From Spirosoma fluviale (GTDB taxonomy: Bacteria > Bacteroidota > Bacteroidia > Cytophagales > Spirosomataceae): DNA of 45,916 bases. Each line of letters starts with the position of its first letter. The stretch's first letter is position 1. The stretch is taken from NCBI GenBank assembly GCA_945906795.1, contig CAMDRO010000012.1, positions 1-45,916 on the forward strand, in the 5' to 3' direction. A program made the position numbers and the translations under genes. The notes under the pieces are model-generated. The model saw nothing but the letters and a program-made list of their open reading frames with translations, was not told where the DNA came from and did no database searches. Of this stretch, positions 8,888 to 17,158 are shown piece after piece.

Positions 8888-10342
8888 TTAGCCCTCAAAA
8901 GCGAGGGCCAACACTAATTTATCGTCAAAATCGTACTTAACCCCTTTAATATCTTGATAGGTTTCATGCCCTTTCCCAGCGACCAAAATAACATCACCTG
9001 CTTTTGCAAGTTTCCTAACGGCTGTCATGATGGCTAATTTCCGATCACTTATTCGAGTGACTTTGGTAGCAAGCTCCTGGGGAACACCAGATTCCATTTG
9101 ATCTAAAATATCTTCTGGATCTTCAAACCTAGGATTATCGGACGTCAAAATAACCGCATCACTATAATGTGCCGCTAATTCGGCCATAATAGGCCGCTTC
9201 CCCGCATCCCGGTTTCCGCCACAACCGACCACTGTAATTATTTTTTGAGACTTATTCCGAATGGCCTGAATGGTTTTAAGTACATTTTCTAAGGCATCTG
9301 GCGTATGTGCATAGTCGACGATTCCCATTTTATGGTTAGGCCCTGCTAATTGGTCAAACCTTCCCGGAGCCGTTTTCAAAGCAGACATTTGTACTAAAAT
9401 CTCTTCCTTATCCTCCCCTAACAAAATAGCTGTGGCATAAATGGCTAATAAATTATATGCATTAAACGTACCGATCAATTGGGCATGTATCGCCTGACCG
9501 TCAAATTCTACTTGCAATCCTCCAATTCCATTACTAATTATTTTCGCCTTAAAATCAGATGAATTTAAAATCCCATAACTGTATTTTTTTGCCTCTGTAT
9601 TTTGAAGCATAATTTGGCCCCGCTTATCATCTTGATTAGTCAAAGCAAAAGCTGTTTCTGGCAAAGCATCAAAGAAACCCTTTTTTGCTTTAATATATTC
9701 GTCGAAAGTTTCGTGAAAATCCAAATGGTCGCGTGTAATATTGGAAAAAATAGCGCCCTTAAAGCGTAAACCATGAATTCTTTTTTGGACCACTGAATGG
9801 GAACTTACTTCCATAAAAACATGGGAGCAGCCATTGGATCGCATTTCGGCCAACAGTTTGTTTAGGTTTAAGGCGTCTGGCGTTGTATGCGTTGCCGGTA
9901 TCACCTGATCCTGAATCATATTCTGTACCGTAGAAATCAATCCACAGCGATGCCCAAGCTTTTTAAATAATTCAAACAAGAGTGTCACGCTCGTCGTTTT
10001 TCCATTGGTTCCCGTAATCCCAATTAAGTTTAATTTAGAAGACGGATGATCATAAAAAGCACAAGATACCTCAGCTAATGCCTCATTTGAATCAGCTACT
10101 TGAATACAGGTAACGTCATCTGGCACGTCTGTTGGAATCAGTTGCACCAGCCAAGCCTTACAACCCTGCGCGTACACTTGGTCCAAAAACTGATGCCCAT
10201 CTACCTGAGTACCCGGAATGGCAAAAAATAAAGTTCCTGCTTTTGCTTGCCTAGAATCAAAACACAAAGCGTCTATTTCTTGATCCTTACCTTGTATAGA
10301 TAAAATGCTAAGCTCCTTAATCAACGAAAATAATGAACCCAT
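8888..10342 (-). CDS. murE: UDP-MurNAc-tripeptide ligase, meso-diaminopimelate type
   Basis: MurE adds the third amino acid to the peptidoglycan precursor. The protein has 484 residues. The ATP-binding loop GITGTNGKTTSVTLL lies at about 108-122, the central-domain motif MEVSSHSV at about 177-184, the candidate carbamylated Lys in EYIKAKKGFF around 215-224, and the C-terminal DNPRFEDPE at 402-410. The DNPR sequence is the known selector for meso-diaminopimelate over lysine, so the wall should be of the mDAP type. The ATG follows the ftsI stop with one base between them, indicating translational coupling. Confidence 0.97.
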   Translation of the reverse strand: MGSLFSLIKELSILSIQGKDQEIDALCFDSRQAKAGTLFFAIPGTQVDGHQFLDQVYAQGCKAWLVQLIPTDVPDDVTCIQVADSNEALAEVSCAFYDHPSSKLNLIGITGTNGKTTSVTLLFELFKKLGHRCGLISTVQNMIQDQVIPATHTTPDALNLNKLLAEMRSNGCSHVFMEVSSHSVVQKRIHGLRFKGAIFSNITRDHLDFHETFDEYIKAKKGFFDALPETAFALTNQDDKRGQIMLQNTEAKKYSYGILNSSDFKAKIISNGIGGLQVEFDGQAIHAQLIGTFNAYNLLAIYATAILLGEDKEEILVQMSALKTAPGRFDQLAGPNHKMGIVDYAHTPDALENVLKTIQAIRNKSQKIITVVGCGGNRDAGKRPIMAELAAHYSDAVILTSDNPRFEDPEDILDQMESGVPQELATKVTRISDRKLAIMTAVRKLAKAGDVILVAGKGHETYQDIKGVKYDFDDKLVLALAFEG

Positions 10343-10343
10343 T

Positions 10344-12482
10344 TTACTTTAATTGGATATTCAATAATAGATTTTTTCTGCTGGGTGTTCCTGGGGCAAT
10401 CGACTGAGAAATAACGGCTCCCATTCCATTGGCTCTTACTTTTAATCCCCTATTTTCTAAAGCAAATAGCGCATCTCGCAAGTTCATCCCAACGACATTG
10501 GGGACCGTTTTGGCAGGAAAAGAAACAGCTGAATTTTGTACTTGTTTTTTATCTTGATTAAATAGTACCCAGCGACCGTCTTCTTCTACTTTGGGCAAAT
10601 TGAAATTAGAAAAAAGTATTTTTTGATCCAATGGATGAATTGTGTGAGAAAGTTTGGCATTATTTAATGAATCCGGCAAAGTTCCAGATAAGGTTCTTTG
10701 CAATTTCATGTCACGGGAGTAAATGTGATTTGAAATATCCAAGAAAACGGGAGCTGTTACTTGGCGTGCGTAGGTACCCTCAGAACCACCTTCTGGCTTA
10801 TCCATGGCAACTAAAACAGTATATTTAGGTTTTGCCACAGGAAAATATCCGATGAATGAAACATAATAAGTTCCTTTGACATAATGCCCGTCGACTAATC
10901 GTTGCGCCGTACCCGTTTTCCCAGCAATCCCGTAAGGGGTACCTTTCAAATTATTTCCTGTTCCGCGTTCCACCACTCCTTCTAACATAATTTTAATTTT
11001 CTTCAAAGTTTCTGTCGAACACAATGGCTCCGTATCCTTCTTTTGAGTTTCGGTGTAATCCTTCACTACTTTATTGCCAACCGTTGCATTTTTTACGATA
11101 ATCGGCTGAATCCAATATCCATTGTTGGCAATCGCATTGTAAAACGATATCATATGCATAGGGGAGGTGTTCGACGAATAACCCACCGAAGACCACATAT
11201 ATTGCAAAGCATCCCATTTAGCAGGTACAGGGAATTTAGGTGTTGTATAACGTGGGGTAATCTGAAAATTAAGCGGCTCAATCAAATGAAACTTTTTCAA
11301 GTAATCGTAAAATTTTCCTTGTTTGGAACCAAAAACTCTTTGCATTAACTTAATCGTACCAATATTCGATGAATGCTCGATGACCCCTTGGACCGAAATT
11401 GTTCCATAATCATGTGAGTCAGTCATGGTCCTATTGTAAACGGTATAATGGCCCCCTGTCGTGACCATATCGGTCAGCGGCATTTTAGATTCTTCTAACA
11501 TCGCCATCATGGAAGGCATTTTAAATACAGAGCCTGGATCGTTTTCAGAAACATCAATGGCATAATTAGCAAACTCAGAATAACCCGTGGGTGAACTTGC
11601 CTCTTTCGTCAAATTAGAAATGGCTTTAATTTCACCTGTAGTAGTTTCCATCACGATAGCGGTCGCATAATTTCCTTTATAAGTAGCTAATGCTTTCATC
11701 AGCGCAAGTTCGACAATATCTTGGATGTCCACGTCAATCGTCGTTTGTAAATCATAGCCGGGAGTAGGAATTAATTCAGTCCCATTTTCCATCGGACGCC
11801 ATATGTTTTTATCCATTTTCTGAAACAATCCTTTGCCAGGAATCCCTTTTAGTTCTTTATCGAAGGCGCCTTCTAGGCCAACCGCTAATTTATCCTTCAG
11901 GTATCCGATGGTCCGATAAGCCATTTGGCCAAAAGGGGCATATCGTACATTGACTTTGTCAAAAACGACACCTGTCTTAATCGCATTTCTTTTGCCTTCC
12001 TTAAAAAGAGGAAAATTCAAAACAGCCTTTCTTTCTTGAAAATCCAGCAAACGGTTGTTCAGTAAGATATACGTTTTGTTGCTATTTTTAGCTAGTAAAA
12101 TTTTATTGTAATATTCATCTGATGATCTGTCTTTGAACAAGAGGGCCAACTGGTCACAAAGGGCATGAATGTGAGTTGAAAATAGTTTTTCAGATGTAGT
12201 GGTCACATTAAAGACGGAGGGGTCCATTCCTAACCGATATTTAGGCAGAGATGTGGCTAATAAACTGCCGTCATCTGAATAAATATTTCCCCTACTAGCT
12301 TCTACGCTTCTTTCTTTGATGTAAGTGGCAGCCGCCTCAGATCTTAATTCTTCCCCTTGAAGAAAGACTAATTTGTATAAATTGAAAATCAAAACCAAAA
12401 ACATGACCAATACCCCCAAGAAGAAAATATAAAATCTCCTCGTAATATCTGCACGAATATTTAAACGCTTATCAGCTGCCAT
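10344..12482 (-). CDS. ftsI: Septal peptidoglycan transpeptidase PBP3 (FtsI) with C-terminal PASTA domain
   Basis: This class B penicillin-binding protein cross-links septal peptidoglycan. It has 712 residues: a short cytoplasmic N-terminus, one transmembrane helix at about 17-40, a dimerisation/pedestal region, then the transpeptidase domain. All active-site motifs are intact: S318-V-F-K321, S371-S-N373 and K522-T-G-T. A single PASTA domain occupies about 658-712 (TVPNVVGMNLRDALFALENR). PASTA-bearing FtsI is normal in Bacteroidota. It sits between the FtsL-like gene (14 bases) and murE (1 base) in the division operon. Confidence 0.97.
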   Translation of the reverse strand: MAADKRLNIRADITRRFYIFFLGVLVMFLVLIFNLYKLVFLQGEELRSEAAATYIKERSVEASRGNIYSDDGSLLATSLPKYRLGMDPSVFNVTTTSEKLFSTHIHALCDQLALLFKDRSSDEYYNKILLAKNSNKTYILLNNRLLDFQERKAVLNFPLFKEGKRNAIKTGVVFDKVNVRYAPFGQMAYRTIGYLKDKLAVGLEGAFDKELKGIPGKGLFQKMDKNIWRPMENGTELIPTPGYDLQTTIDVDIQDIVELALMKALATYKGNYATAIVMETTTGEIKAISNLTKEASSPTGYSEFANYAIDVSENDPGSVFKMPSMMAMLEESKMPLTDMVTTGGHYTVYNRTMTDSHDYGTISVQGVIEHSSNIGTIKLMQRVFGSKQGKFYDYLKKFHLIEPLNFQITPRYTTPKFPVPAKWDALQYMWSSVGYSSNTSPMHMISFYNAIANNGYWIQPIIVKNATVGNKVVKDYTETQKKDTEPLCSTETLKKIKIMLEGVVERGTGNNLKGTPYGIAGKTGTAQRLVDGHYVKGTYYVSFIGYFPVAKPKYTVLVAMDKPEGGSEGTYARQVTAPVFLDISNHIYSRDMKLQRTLSGTLPDSLNNAKLSHTIHPLDQKILFSNFNLPKVEEDGRWVLFNQDKKQVQNSAVSFPAKTVPNVVGMNLRDALFALENRGLKVRANGMGAVISQSIAPGTPSRKNLLLNIQLK

Positions 12483-12496
12483 TTTACACGATTATT

Positions 12497-12871
12497 TTAT
12501 TCCTTTTTACCTTCTTCGACAATTTTATAGGGTGGCGTTAAACTCACTTCCAGTTTATATTTTTTCATCGCTTCAGCTAAATAACTTTGTTTCCCCTTTT
12601 TCATGAACTCAGCCTTTTGGGTCGTATAATCAGCCCTTAATTCCTCTAATGCTGCCTTATTCTTAACTATTTGGTGGATTTTGCCATCGGCCAGCATGCA
12701 ATAATAGATATAAATTAAAATGAGGAAGGCGATGAAAATAATTTTTTTAATCCATTCCACAGGCAACTCGCCACCCGTTAAATGGTCGATGTCAAACAAT
12801 ATTTCTAAAGGGCCGTCCTTTTTGCTTGTTTTTTTATCAGAAGATTCGTTTTGGGGTACGGAGGTTGCCAT
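12497..12871 (-). CDS. ftsL: FtsL-like division protein
   Basis: This is a 124-residue bitopic membrane protein with a Lys/Ser-rich cytoplasmic N-terminus, one transmembrane helix at about 43-61 (IKKIIFIAFLILIYIYYCM), and an alpha-helical, probably coiled-coil periplasmic part (about 68-110). FtsL in other bacteria scaffolds FtsQ, FtsB and FtsW-FtsI at the septum. Sequence conservation is poor across phyla, so the name rests mainly on position between rsmH and ftsI, size and topology. Its ATG lies one base after the rsmH stop. Confidence 0.8.
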   Translation of the reverse strand: MATSVPQNESSDKKTSKKDGPLEILFDIDHLTGGELPVEWIKKIIFIAFLILIYIYYCMLADGKIHQIVKNKAALEELRADYTTQKAEFMKKGKQSYLAEAMKKYKLEVSLTPPYKIVEEGKKE

Positions 12872-12872
12872 T

Positions 12873-13787
12873 TTATAGTTTTAAAGCAATGCGCAATTTT
12901 GCGCTTCTTGATCTAGGATTTTCTTTTAATTCTAATTCGGAAGCTGTGGTTGGTTTTCGAGTCACTGAATGCAAAGGTTTATGAACAACGCCAAACATAT
13001 CTTTATCTTCTTTCCCCAAACAATCCCCCGTTTTAATGTAATTTTTTACTAAGCGGTCCTCCAAGGAATGAAAAGAAATAACAACTAATCTCCCATTTTC
13101 ATTGAGCACATTAGGCACTTGGATTAAAAATTCTTCAATAACAGCTAGTTCCTGATTTACTTCAATCCTAATCGCCTGAAAAACCTGGGCAAAATACTTA
13201 AATTCCCTCGACCTTGGAGCTAATTTAAAAAGAATTTCTTTAAATTCCGAAGTCGTTTCCAAGGGTTTCTGTGTCCTCGCTTGAATGATGGCGAGAGCTA
13301 ATGTTTTCGCATTTTTCACCTCCCCATACATGCCCAAAATTTTCTGCAATTGTTCTGCGGAATACGTATTTAAAACTGTCTTGGCATCTAAAGAGGCGGA
13401 AGGCCCCATTCGCATATCTAATGGCCCATCAAACCGAGTAGAAAATCCGCGCTCAGGTGCGTCCAATTGGTAGGAGGATACCCCAAAATCGGCTAAAATT
13501 CCATCCACTTTTTTGATTCCTTCGAGTCGCAAATACTTATCTAAATGCCTAAAATTTGCCGTGATTAAGGTCAACCGCGCATCATCAATTTTCTCCGCTT
13601 CTTTCCAAGCGTCCGGGTCTTGATCAAAAGCTATTAAGCGACCTTCAGGTCCTAAATGCTTCAAAATTTCTTTGCTATGTCCCCCTCCACCAAAAGTCAC
13701 ATCGACATAAATGCCTTGGGGATTAATAGCCAGGCCCTCGACGCATTCATTCAATAAAACGGAGGTGTGATAGGTGCTTATAGACAT
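12873..13787 (-). CDS. rsmH: 16S rRNA (cytosine-1402-N4)-methyltransferase
   Basis: RsmH (MraW) methylates N4 of C1402 in 16S rRNA, near the ribosomal P site. The protein has 304 residues, the standard size. The SAM-binding loop YVDVTFGGGGHSKEIL is at about 28-43, ADFGVSSYQLDAPERGFS at about 99-116, and VISFHSLEDRLVKNYIK in the C-terminal third; the tail ENPRSRSAKLR is typical. It is the first gene of the division cluster here. There is no mraZ upstream; the neighbour is the divergent TlpA-like gene, 108 bases away. Confidence 0.97.
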   Translation of the reverse strand: MSISTYHTSVLLNECVEGLAINPQGIYVDVTFGGGGHSKEILKHLGPEGRLIAFDQDPDAWKEAEKIDDARLTLITANFRHLDKYLRLEGIKKVDGILADFGVSSYQLDAPERGFSTRFDGPLDMRMGPSASLDAKTVLNTYSAEQLQKILGMYGEVKNAKTLALAIIQARTQKPLETTSEFKEILFKLAPRSREFKYFAQVFQAIRIEVNQELAVIEEFLIQVPNVLNENGRLVVISFHSLEDRLVKNYIKTGDCLGKEDKDMFGVVHKPLHSVTRKPTTASELELKENPRSRSAKLRIALKL

Positions 13788-13792
13788 AATTT

Positions 13793-13824
13793 CAAATTTA
13801 CAAAATATCCAATGGCAATCTCAA
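13793..13824 (-). promoter_or_regulatory. Candidate promoter of the rsmH-ftsL-ftsI-murE-mraY-aroA unit
   Basis: On the minus strand TAAATTTG (13793-13800) matches the -7 consensus, and TTG (13822-13824) lies 21 bases upstream. The -7 element ends only 5 bases before the rsmH ATG, so the transcript would have almost no leader. bshA shows the same close arrangement at 29183-29190. It may instead be a chance match in AT-rich DNA. Confidence 0.35.
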
Positions 13825-13870
13825 TTTTTATAAATTCCCATTAATTTTTTTATGACAAATAGTATTCATC

Positions 13871-13878
13871 TATCTTTG
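13871..13878 (+). promoter_or_regulatory. -7 promoter element of the TlpA-like gene
   Basis: TATCTTTG matches TAnnTTTG and ends 17 bases before the ATG at 13896. No clear TTG -33 element is present at the expected distance. It would serve the two-gene TlpA-PAP2 unit. Confidence 0.5.
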
Positions 13879-13895
13879 ACCTAGAAAAATCATAT

Positions 13896-15131
13896 ATGGT
13901 AACTAAATTTTTTCTTACGATTCTCTTATTACTTCCTATTTTTGATTCTCTAAGTCAAAAAAACACGGCTCCTAAAATGGGCCCATGGCGAGTAGAAATG
14001 AAACATTTTAGTGGAAATCTTCCATTCAACTTCATTATCAACCAAGGAAAAGCGTCTAAAACATATCAAATCAACATTCAAAATGGGTCCGAAAAATTCT
14101 CATTAGGAGAGTCTTTTTTTAGAGGGGATTCACTCGTGATTCCTTTTGACCTATATGAATCTGAGATTGTTGGCTTTCTAACAAATTCAAAAAAAATGAA
14201 TGGGTATTGGATCATGAAAAGAGACGGAAAAGCTATTTTTCGAATTCCATTAGAAGCATACGCAGGTTCTACGGAACGTTACACAAACCTAAAACCCTCA
14301 AAAATAAATGTGACAGGAAATTGGATGGCTGATTTTTGGAGCGACGAAAATACCCACAGTCCTGGAATAGGTATGTTTAAGCAGGTGGGTAATTCAGTCA
14401 CTGGCACCTTTTTGAAGACGAGTGGCGACTACCGGTTTTTACAGGGAAATGTAAGTGGCGACAGCTTATTTATGAGTTATTTTGATGGAAGCTATTGCAT
14501 GCAAATCCGTGTCAAAGTGAAAGGGAAAGGGTTGACCGGGAATTATTATACAGGATTAGCAGGGAAAAGAAATCTACAAGCAAAACTGGATCCCAAAGCG
14601 AGTCTACCCGATTTAAAAAAAGTAACTTATTTAAAACCGGGTTTTGATCGGATTGATTTCTCTTTGCCTGATCCAGATGGACATAAAATTAGTTTACAAG
14701 ATGCAAAGTTTAAAGGCAAAGTTCTTGTCATTGAATTGATGGGTTCTTGGTGTCCGAATTGTATCGATGAATCCAGATTTCTAGCCCCTTATTATAAAAA
14801 AAATAAATCGAAAGGTCTTGAAGTCATTGGACTATCTTTCGAGTATTCGGACGACATGAAAATATCTGGTCCTAAAATCAAAAACTTCATCGCTAAAATT
14901 GGGATTCCCTATCCGATTGTGTTGGCAGGAAAACCAGATGACCCAACCATTGAAAAAGTGTTGCCCATGTTGCATAAAATAAATGGGTATCCCACTACAT
15001 TCATTATAGACAAACGAGGGAAAGTACGCGAAATTCATACTGGTTTTTCAGGACCTGGAACTGGCGTATATCATGCCGATTGGATTCAGGAATTCGACAA
15101 AACCGTACAGGCCCTTTTAATCGAAAAATAA
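13896..15131 (+). CDS. Exported TlpA-like thioredoxin-fold protein
   Basis: The protein has 411 residues and a signal peptide (about 1-20, ending LSQ). Residues about 25-235 form a beta-rich N-terminal region of a kind often found in Bacteroidota AhpC/TSA-family proteins. The C-terminal thioredoxin domain (about 250-411) has the redox motif W285-C-P-N-C289 and the conserved cis-proline in NGYPTTFIIDKRGKV (about 364-378). It probably reduces or isomerises disulfides, or receives electrons, in the periplasm. The partner is unknown. Its stop and the start of the PAP2 gene share one base (TAATG), so the two are cotranslated. Confidence 0.85.
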   Translation: MVTKFFLTILLLLPIFDSLSQKNTAPKMGPWRVEMKHFSGNLPFNFIINQGKASKTYQINIQNGSEKFSLGESFFRGDSLVIPFDLYESEIVGFLTNSKKMNGYWIMKRDGKAIFRIPLEAYAGSTERYTNLKPSKINVTGNWMADFWSDENTHSPGIGMFKQVGNSVTGTFLKTSGDYRFLQGNVSGDSLFMSYFDGSYCMQIRVKVKGKGLTGNYYTGLAGKRNLQAKLDPKASLPDLKKVTYLKPGFDRIDFSLPDPDGHKISLQDAKFKGKVLVIELMGSWCPNCIDESRFLAPYYKKNKSKGLEVIGLSFEYSDDMKISGPKIKNFIAKIGIPYPIVLAGKPDDPTIEKVLPMLHKINGYPTTFIIDKRGKVREIHTGFSGPGTGVYHADWIQEFDKTVQALLIEK

Positions 15132-15829
15132 TGAAAATTAAAGCAATCATTCTGGTTCTTTGCCTCTTAGTTCCCCTTAAAAATCTAGCACAGAAACCCG
15201 TTAAAAAAATTCGTTGGAAAGCCCCTGTGGCCTTAGGTGTGACTAGCTTTTTACTTTACAATCAATCAGCCAAAGATGCCCAAAGTACTATTTACAGAAA
15301 TAATTTTTCAAGCTTCTCAACTAAACTAGACAACATTTTGCAATACACGCCTACCATCCTGAATGTTGGCCTCGCTGCTAGTGGGTTAAAAACAAAAAAC
15401 ACACGGGCAGATCGCTTGGGAATTTTTGTTTTAGGTACAGGAATGTATGTGATTGCAACCCAAGGTTTAAAGTATGTAATCAATGAAACTCGACCTAATG
15501 GAACTGAGCATTCATTCCCCTCAGGTCACGCTGCCACGGCATTTTTTGGCGCCACCATTCTTACGAAAGAATACGGTGAAAATTATCCATGGATTGCCGC
15601 AGGTGGATATGCGATCGCTGGAACGACGGCTGTATTGCGCATGGCCAATAACCAACATTGGGCTACTGACGTTTTAATGGGTGCAGGAATAGGCATTGCC
15701 TCAGCCGAAATAGCCACATTTCTGTATCCTAAATTCAAATCTAAACTGTTTGATTCGAAATCAGCTTGGAATTTTGAGCCACAAATTGCTCCCAATTATT
15801 ATTTGGCCCGATTAAATTATTCCTTTTAA
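15131..15829 (+). CDS. PAP2-family membrane-associated phosphatase
   Basis: The protein has 232 residues and a signal peptide (MKIKAIILVLCLLVPLKNLA). The three parts of the PAP2 acid phosphatase site are present: KYVINETRP (Lys and Arg), the PSGH motif in HSFPSGHAATAFFGA with its catalytic His, and R plus His in LRMANNQHWATDVLMG. Family members dephosphorylate lipid phosphates such as phosphatidic acid, phosphatidylglycerol phosphate or undecaprenyl pyrophosphate; the substrate here is open. I chose the ATG at 15131, which overlaps the upstream stop; starting at 15080 would add 17 non-secretory residues. The stop lies in a TTAA shared with nhaD. Confidence 0.9.
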   Translation: MKIKAIILVLCLLVPLKNLAQKPVKKIRWKAPVALGVTSFLLYNQSAKDAQSTIYRNNFSSFSTKLDNILQYTPTILNVGLAASGLKTKNTRADRLGIFVLGTGMYVIATQGLKYVINETRPNGTEHSFPSGHAATAFFGATILTKEYGENYPWIAAGGYAIAGTTAVLRMANNQHWATDVLMGAGIGIASAEIATFLYPKFKSKLFDSKSAWNFEPQIAPNYYLARLNYSF

Positions 15830-17085
15830 ACAAAAAATAAATACGTAGCGGCGCCAGCAAAATATCCAAATAGGGCTAGAATTCCTATTTTTTTAGCATA
15901 CCAAATAAATTCGATTTTTTCCATTCCCATCACGGCCACTCCCGCCGCAGAGCCAATAATCAAAATACTTCCGCCCGTCCCAGCACAAAAAGCCAAATAC
16001 TCCCACATGGCATGATCCAATGGGAAATCAGTCAAGGAATACATCCCCATGGTGGCTGCAACCAATGGGACATTGTCTACGACCGATGAGGCTAAACCAA
16101 TCATCGTCACAATTAAGTATTGATTCCCCAGCGTATTTTCTAAGAAAACAGCTAAAGACTCTAGATATCCAAAAGATTCTAAGGCACCTATGGCCAACAA
16201 AATACCTAAGAAAAAAAGTACGCTAGATGTATCCACTTTACTTAAAGCAAAACCCACCGTATAGGGTTTTTTGGCAGCTTCATCCTTATCCGAATGCAAT
16301 ATTTCAGAAAGAATCCAGACAATACCTAAACCTAGTAAAATGCCCATATAGGGAGGAAGGTGCGTAAGCGATTTAAATATAGGAACCCCCAACAAACTAG
16401 CGACCCCAGCAAAAAGCATAATTTTACCCTCTTTTTCTTCCGCTTTACTTAAAGCTGGAAGTGGAAGTGGAACACCTAATTTTTCGTTTCGAACCCAGTA
16501 AGCGCCCACAGCCAGTGGAACCAATAATGAAACTAATGCAGGCAGAAATAAAACTTTAATAATTCCCAAAGCAGATATTTGACCCCCAATCCAAAGCATG
16601 GTCGTTGTAACATCACCGATCGGAGACCAAGCGCCCCCCGCATTTGCCGCAATAACCACCACTCCCACAAAATATTTCCTTGTCTGAGAATCTGAAATTA
16701 ATTTACGCAAGAGGGTGACCATGACGATGGCTGTCGTTAAATTATCTAAAGCGGCCGAGATAAAAAACGTAACAATCCCCACAATCCACAATAACTTGGA
16801 TGAATTTTTGGTTTGTATTAATTGATTTACAAATCGGAAACCCTGATGTGCATCGATTAGCTCCACCAAAGTCATGGCCCCGAGCAGAAAAAATAAGATC
16901 TCCGAAGTACTCCCCAAATGATGGGATAGTTGGCCCAACTCCCCCTCCCCCTTCACCAAGGCAAACACCACCCAAACAAGGACGCCAGTTAACAAAGCGC
17001 TGGCTGTTTTATTAATTTTTAAAGGATGTTCAAACGCGATCGCTAGGTATCCTAAACCAAAAATAAATACTGAAATTATTTCCAT
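15826..17085 (-). CDS. nhaD: Na+/H+ antiporter, NhaD type
   Basis: This is a 419-residue polytopic membrane protein that starts MEIISVFIFGLGYLAIAFEH, the usual NhaD N-terminus with its conserved EHPLKINK. It contains ISAALDNLTTAIVMVTLLRK, ANAGGAWSPIGDVTTTMLW and SSVVDNVPLVAATMGM, the paired helices expected to carry ions in the ion-transporter superfamily. The role is sodium extrusion and pH balance across the inner membrane. I chose the ATG at 17085: a GTG at 17121 would lie inside the aspC terminator hairpin. No separate promoter is visible in the short gap, so expression may depend on read-through from aspC. Convergent with PAP2, sharing TTAA. Confidence 0.9.
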   Translation of the reverse strand: MEIISVFIFGLGYLAIAFEHPLKINKTASALLTGVLVWVVFALVKGEGELGQLSHHLGSTSEILFFLLGAMTLVELIDAHQGFRFVNQLIQTKNSSKLLWIVGIVTFFISAALDNLTTAIVMVTLLRKLISDSQTRKYFVGVVVIAANAGGAWSPIGDVTTTMLWIGGQISALGIIKVLFLPALVSLLVPLAVGAYWVRNEKLGVPLPLPALSKAEEKEGKIMLFAGVASLLGVPIFKSLTHLPPYMGILLGLGIVWILSEILHSDKDEAAKKPYTVGFALSKVDTSSVLFFLGILLAIGALESFGYLESLAVFLENTLGNQYLIVTMIGLASSVVDNVPLVAATMGMYSLTDFPLDHAMWEYLAFCAGTGGSILIIGSAAGVAVMGMEKIEFIWYAKKIGILALFGYFAGAATYLFFV

Positions 17086-17097
17086 GAGTATAAATAT

Positions 17098-17130
17098 AAA
17101 AAAGAAAGTCAGAGATTCCACCCCGACTTT
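17098..17130 (-). terminator. Intrinsic terminator after the aminotransferase gene
   Basis: On the minus strand a 10-bp stem (AAAGTC paired with GACTTT at 17105-17110 and 17125-17130, extended inward by four pairs including two G-U) encloses a 6-base loop and is followed by CTTTTTT. It begins 28 bases after the aminotransferase stop and ends just before the nhaD ATG at 17085. Confidence 0.6.
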
Positions 17131-17158
17131 ATTAATTGCTATTATTCAATTTTGCAAA

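Noticed and set aside
16951-16972. G-rich run on the minus strand (two blocks of five G) as a G-quadruplex
   Set aside because: Only two long runs; explained by Gly/Glu codons in nhaD (GEGELG).
17086-17121. Longer nhaD beginning with GTG at 17121
   Set aside because: It would add 12 residues encoded by the aspC terminator hairpin and T run; NhaD proteins begin at the later ATG.
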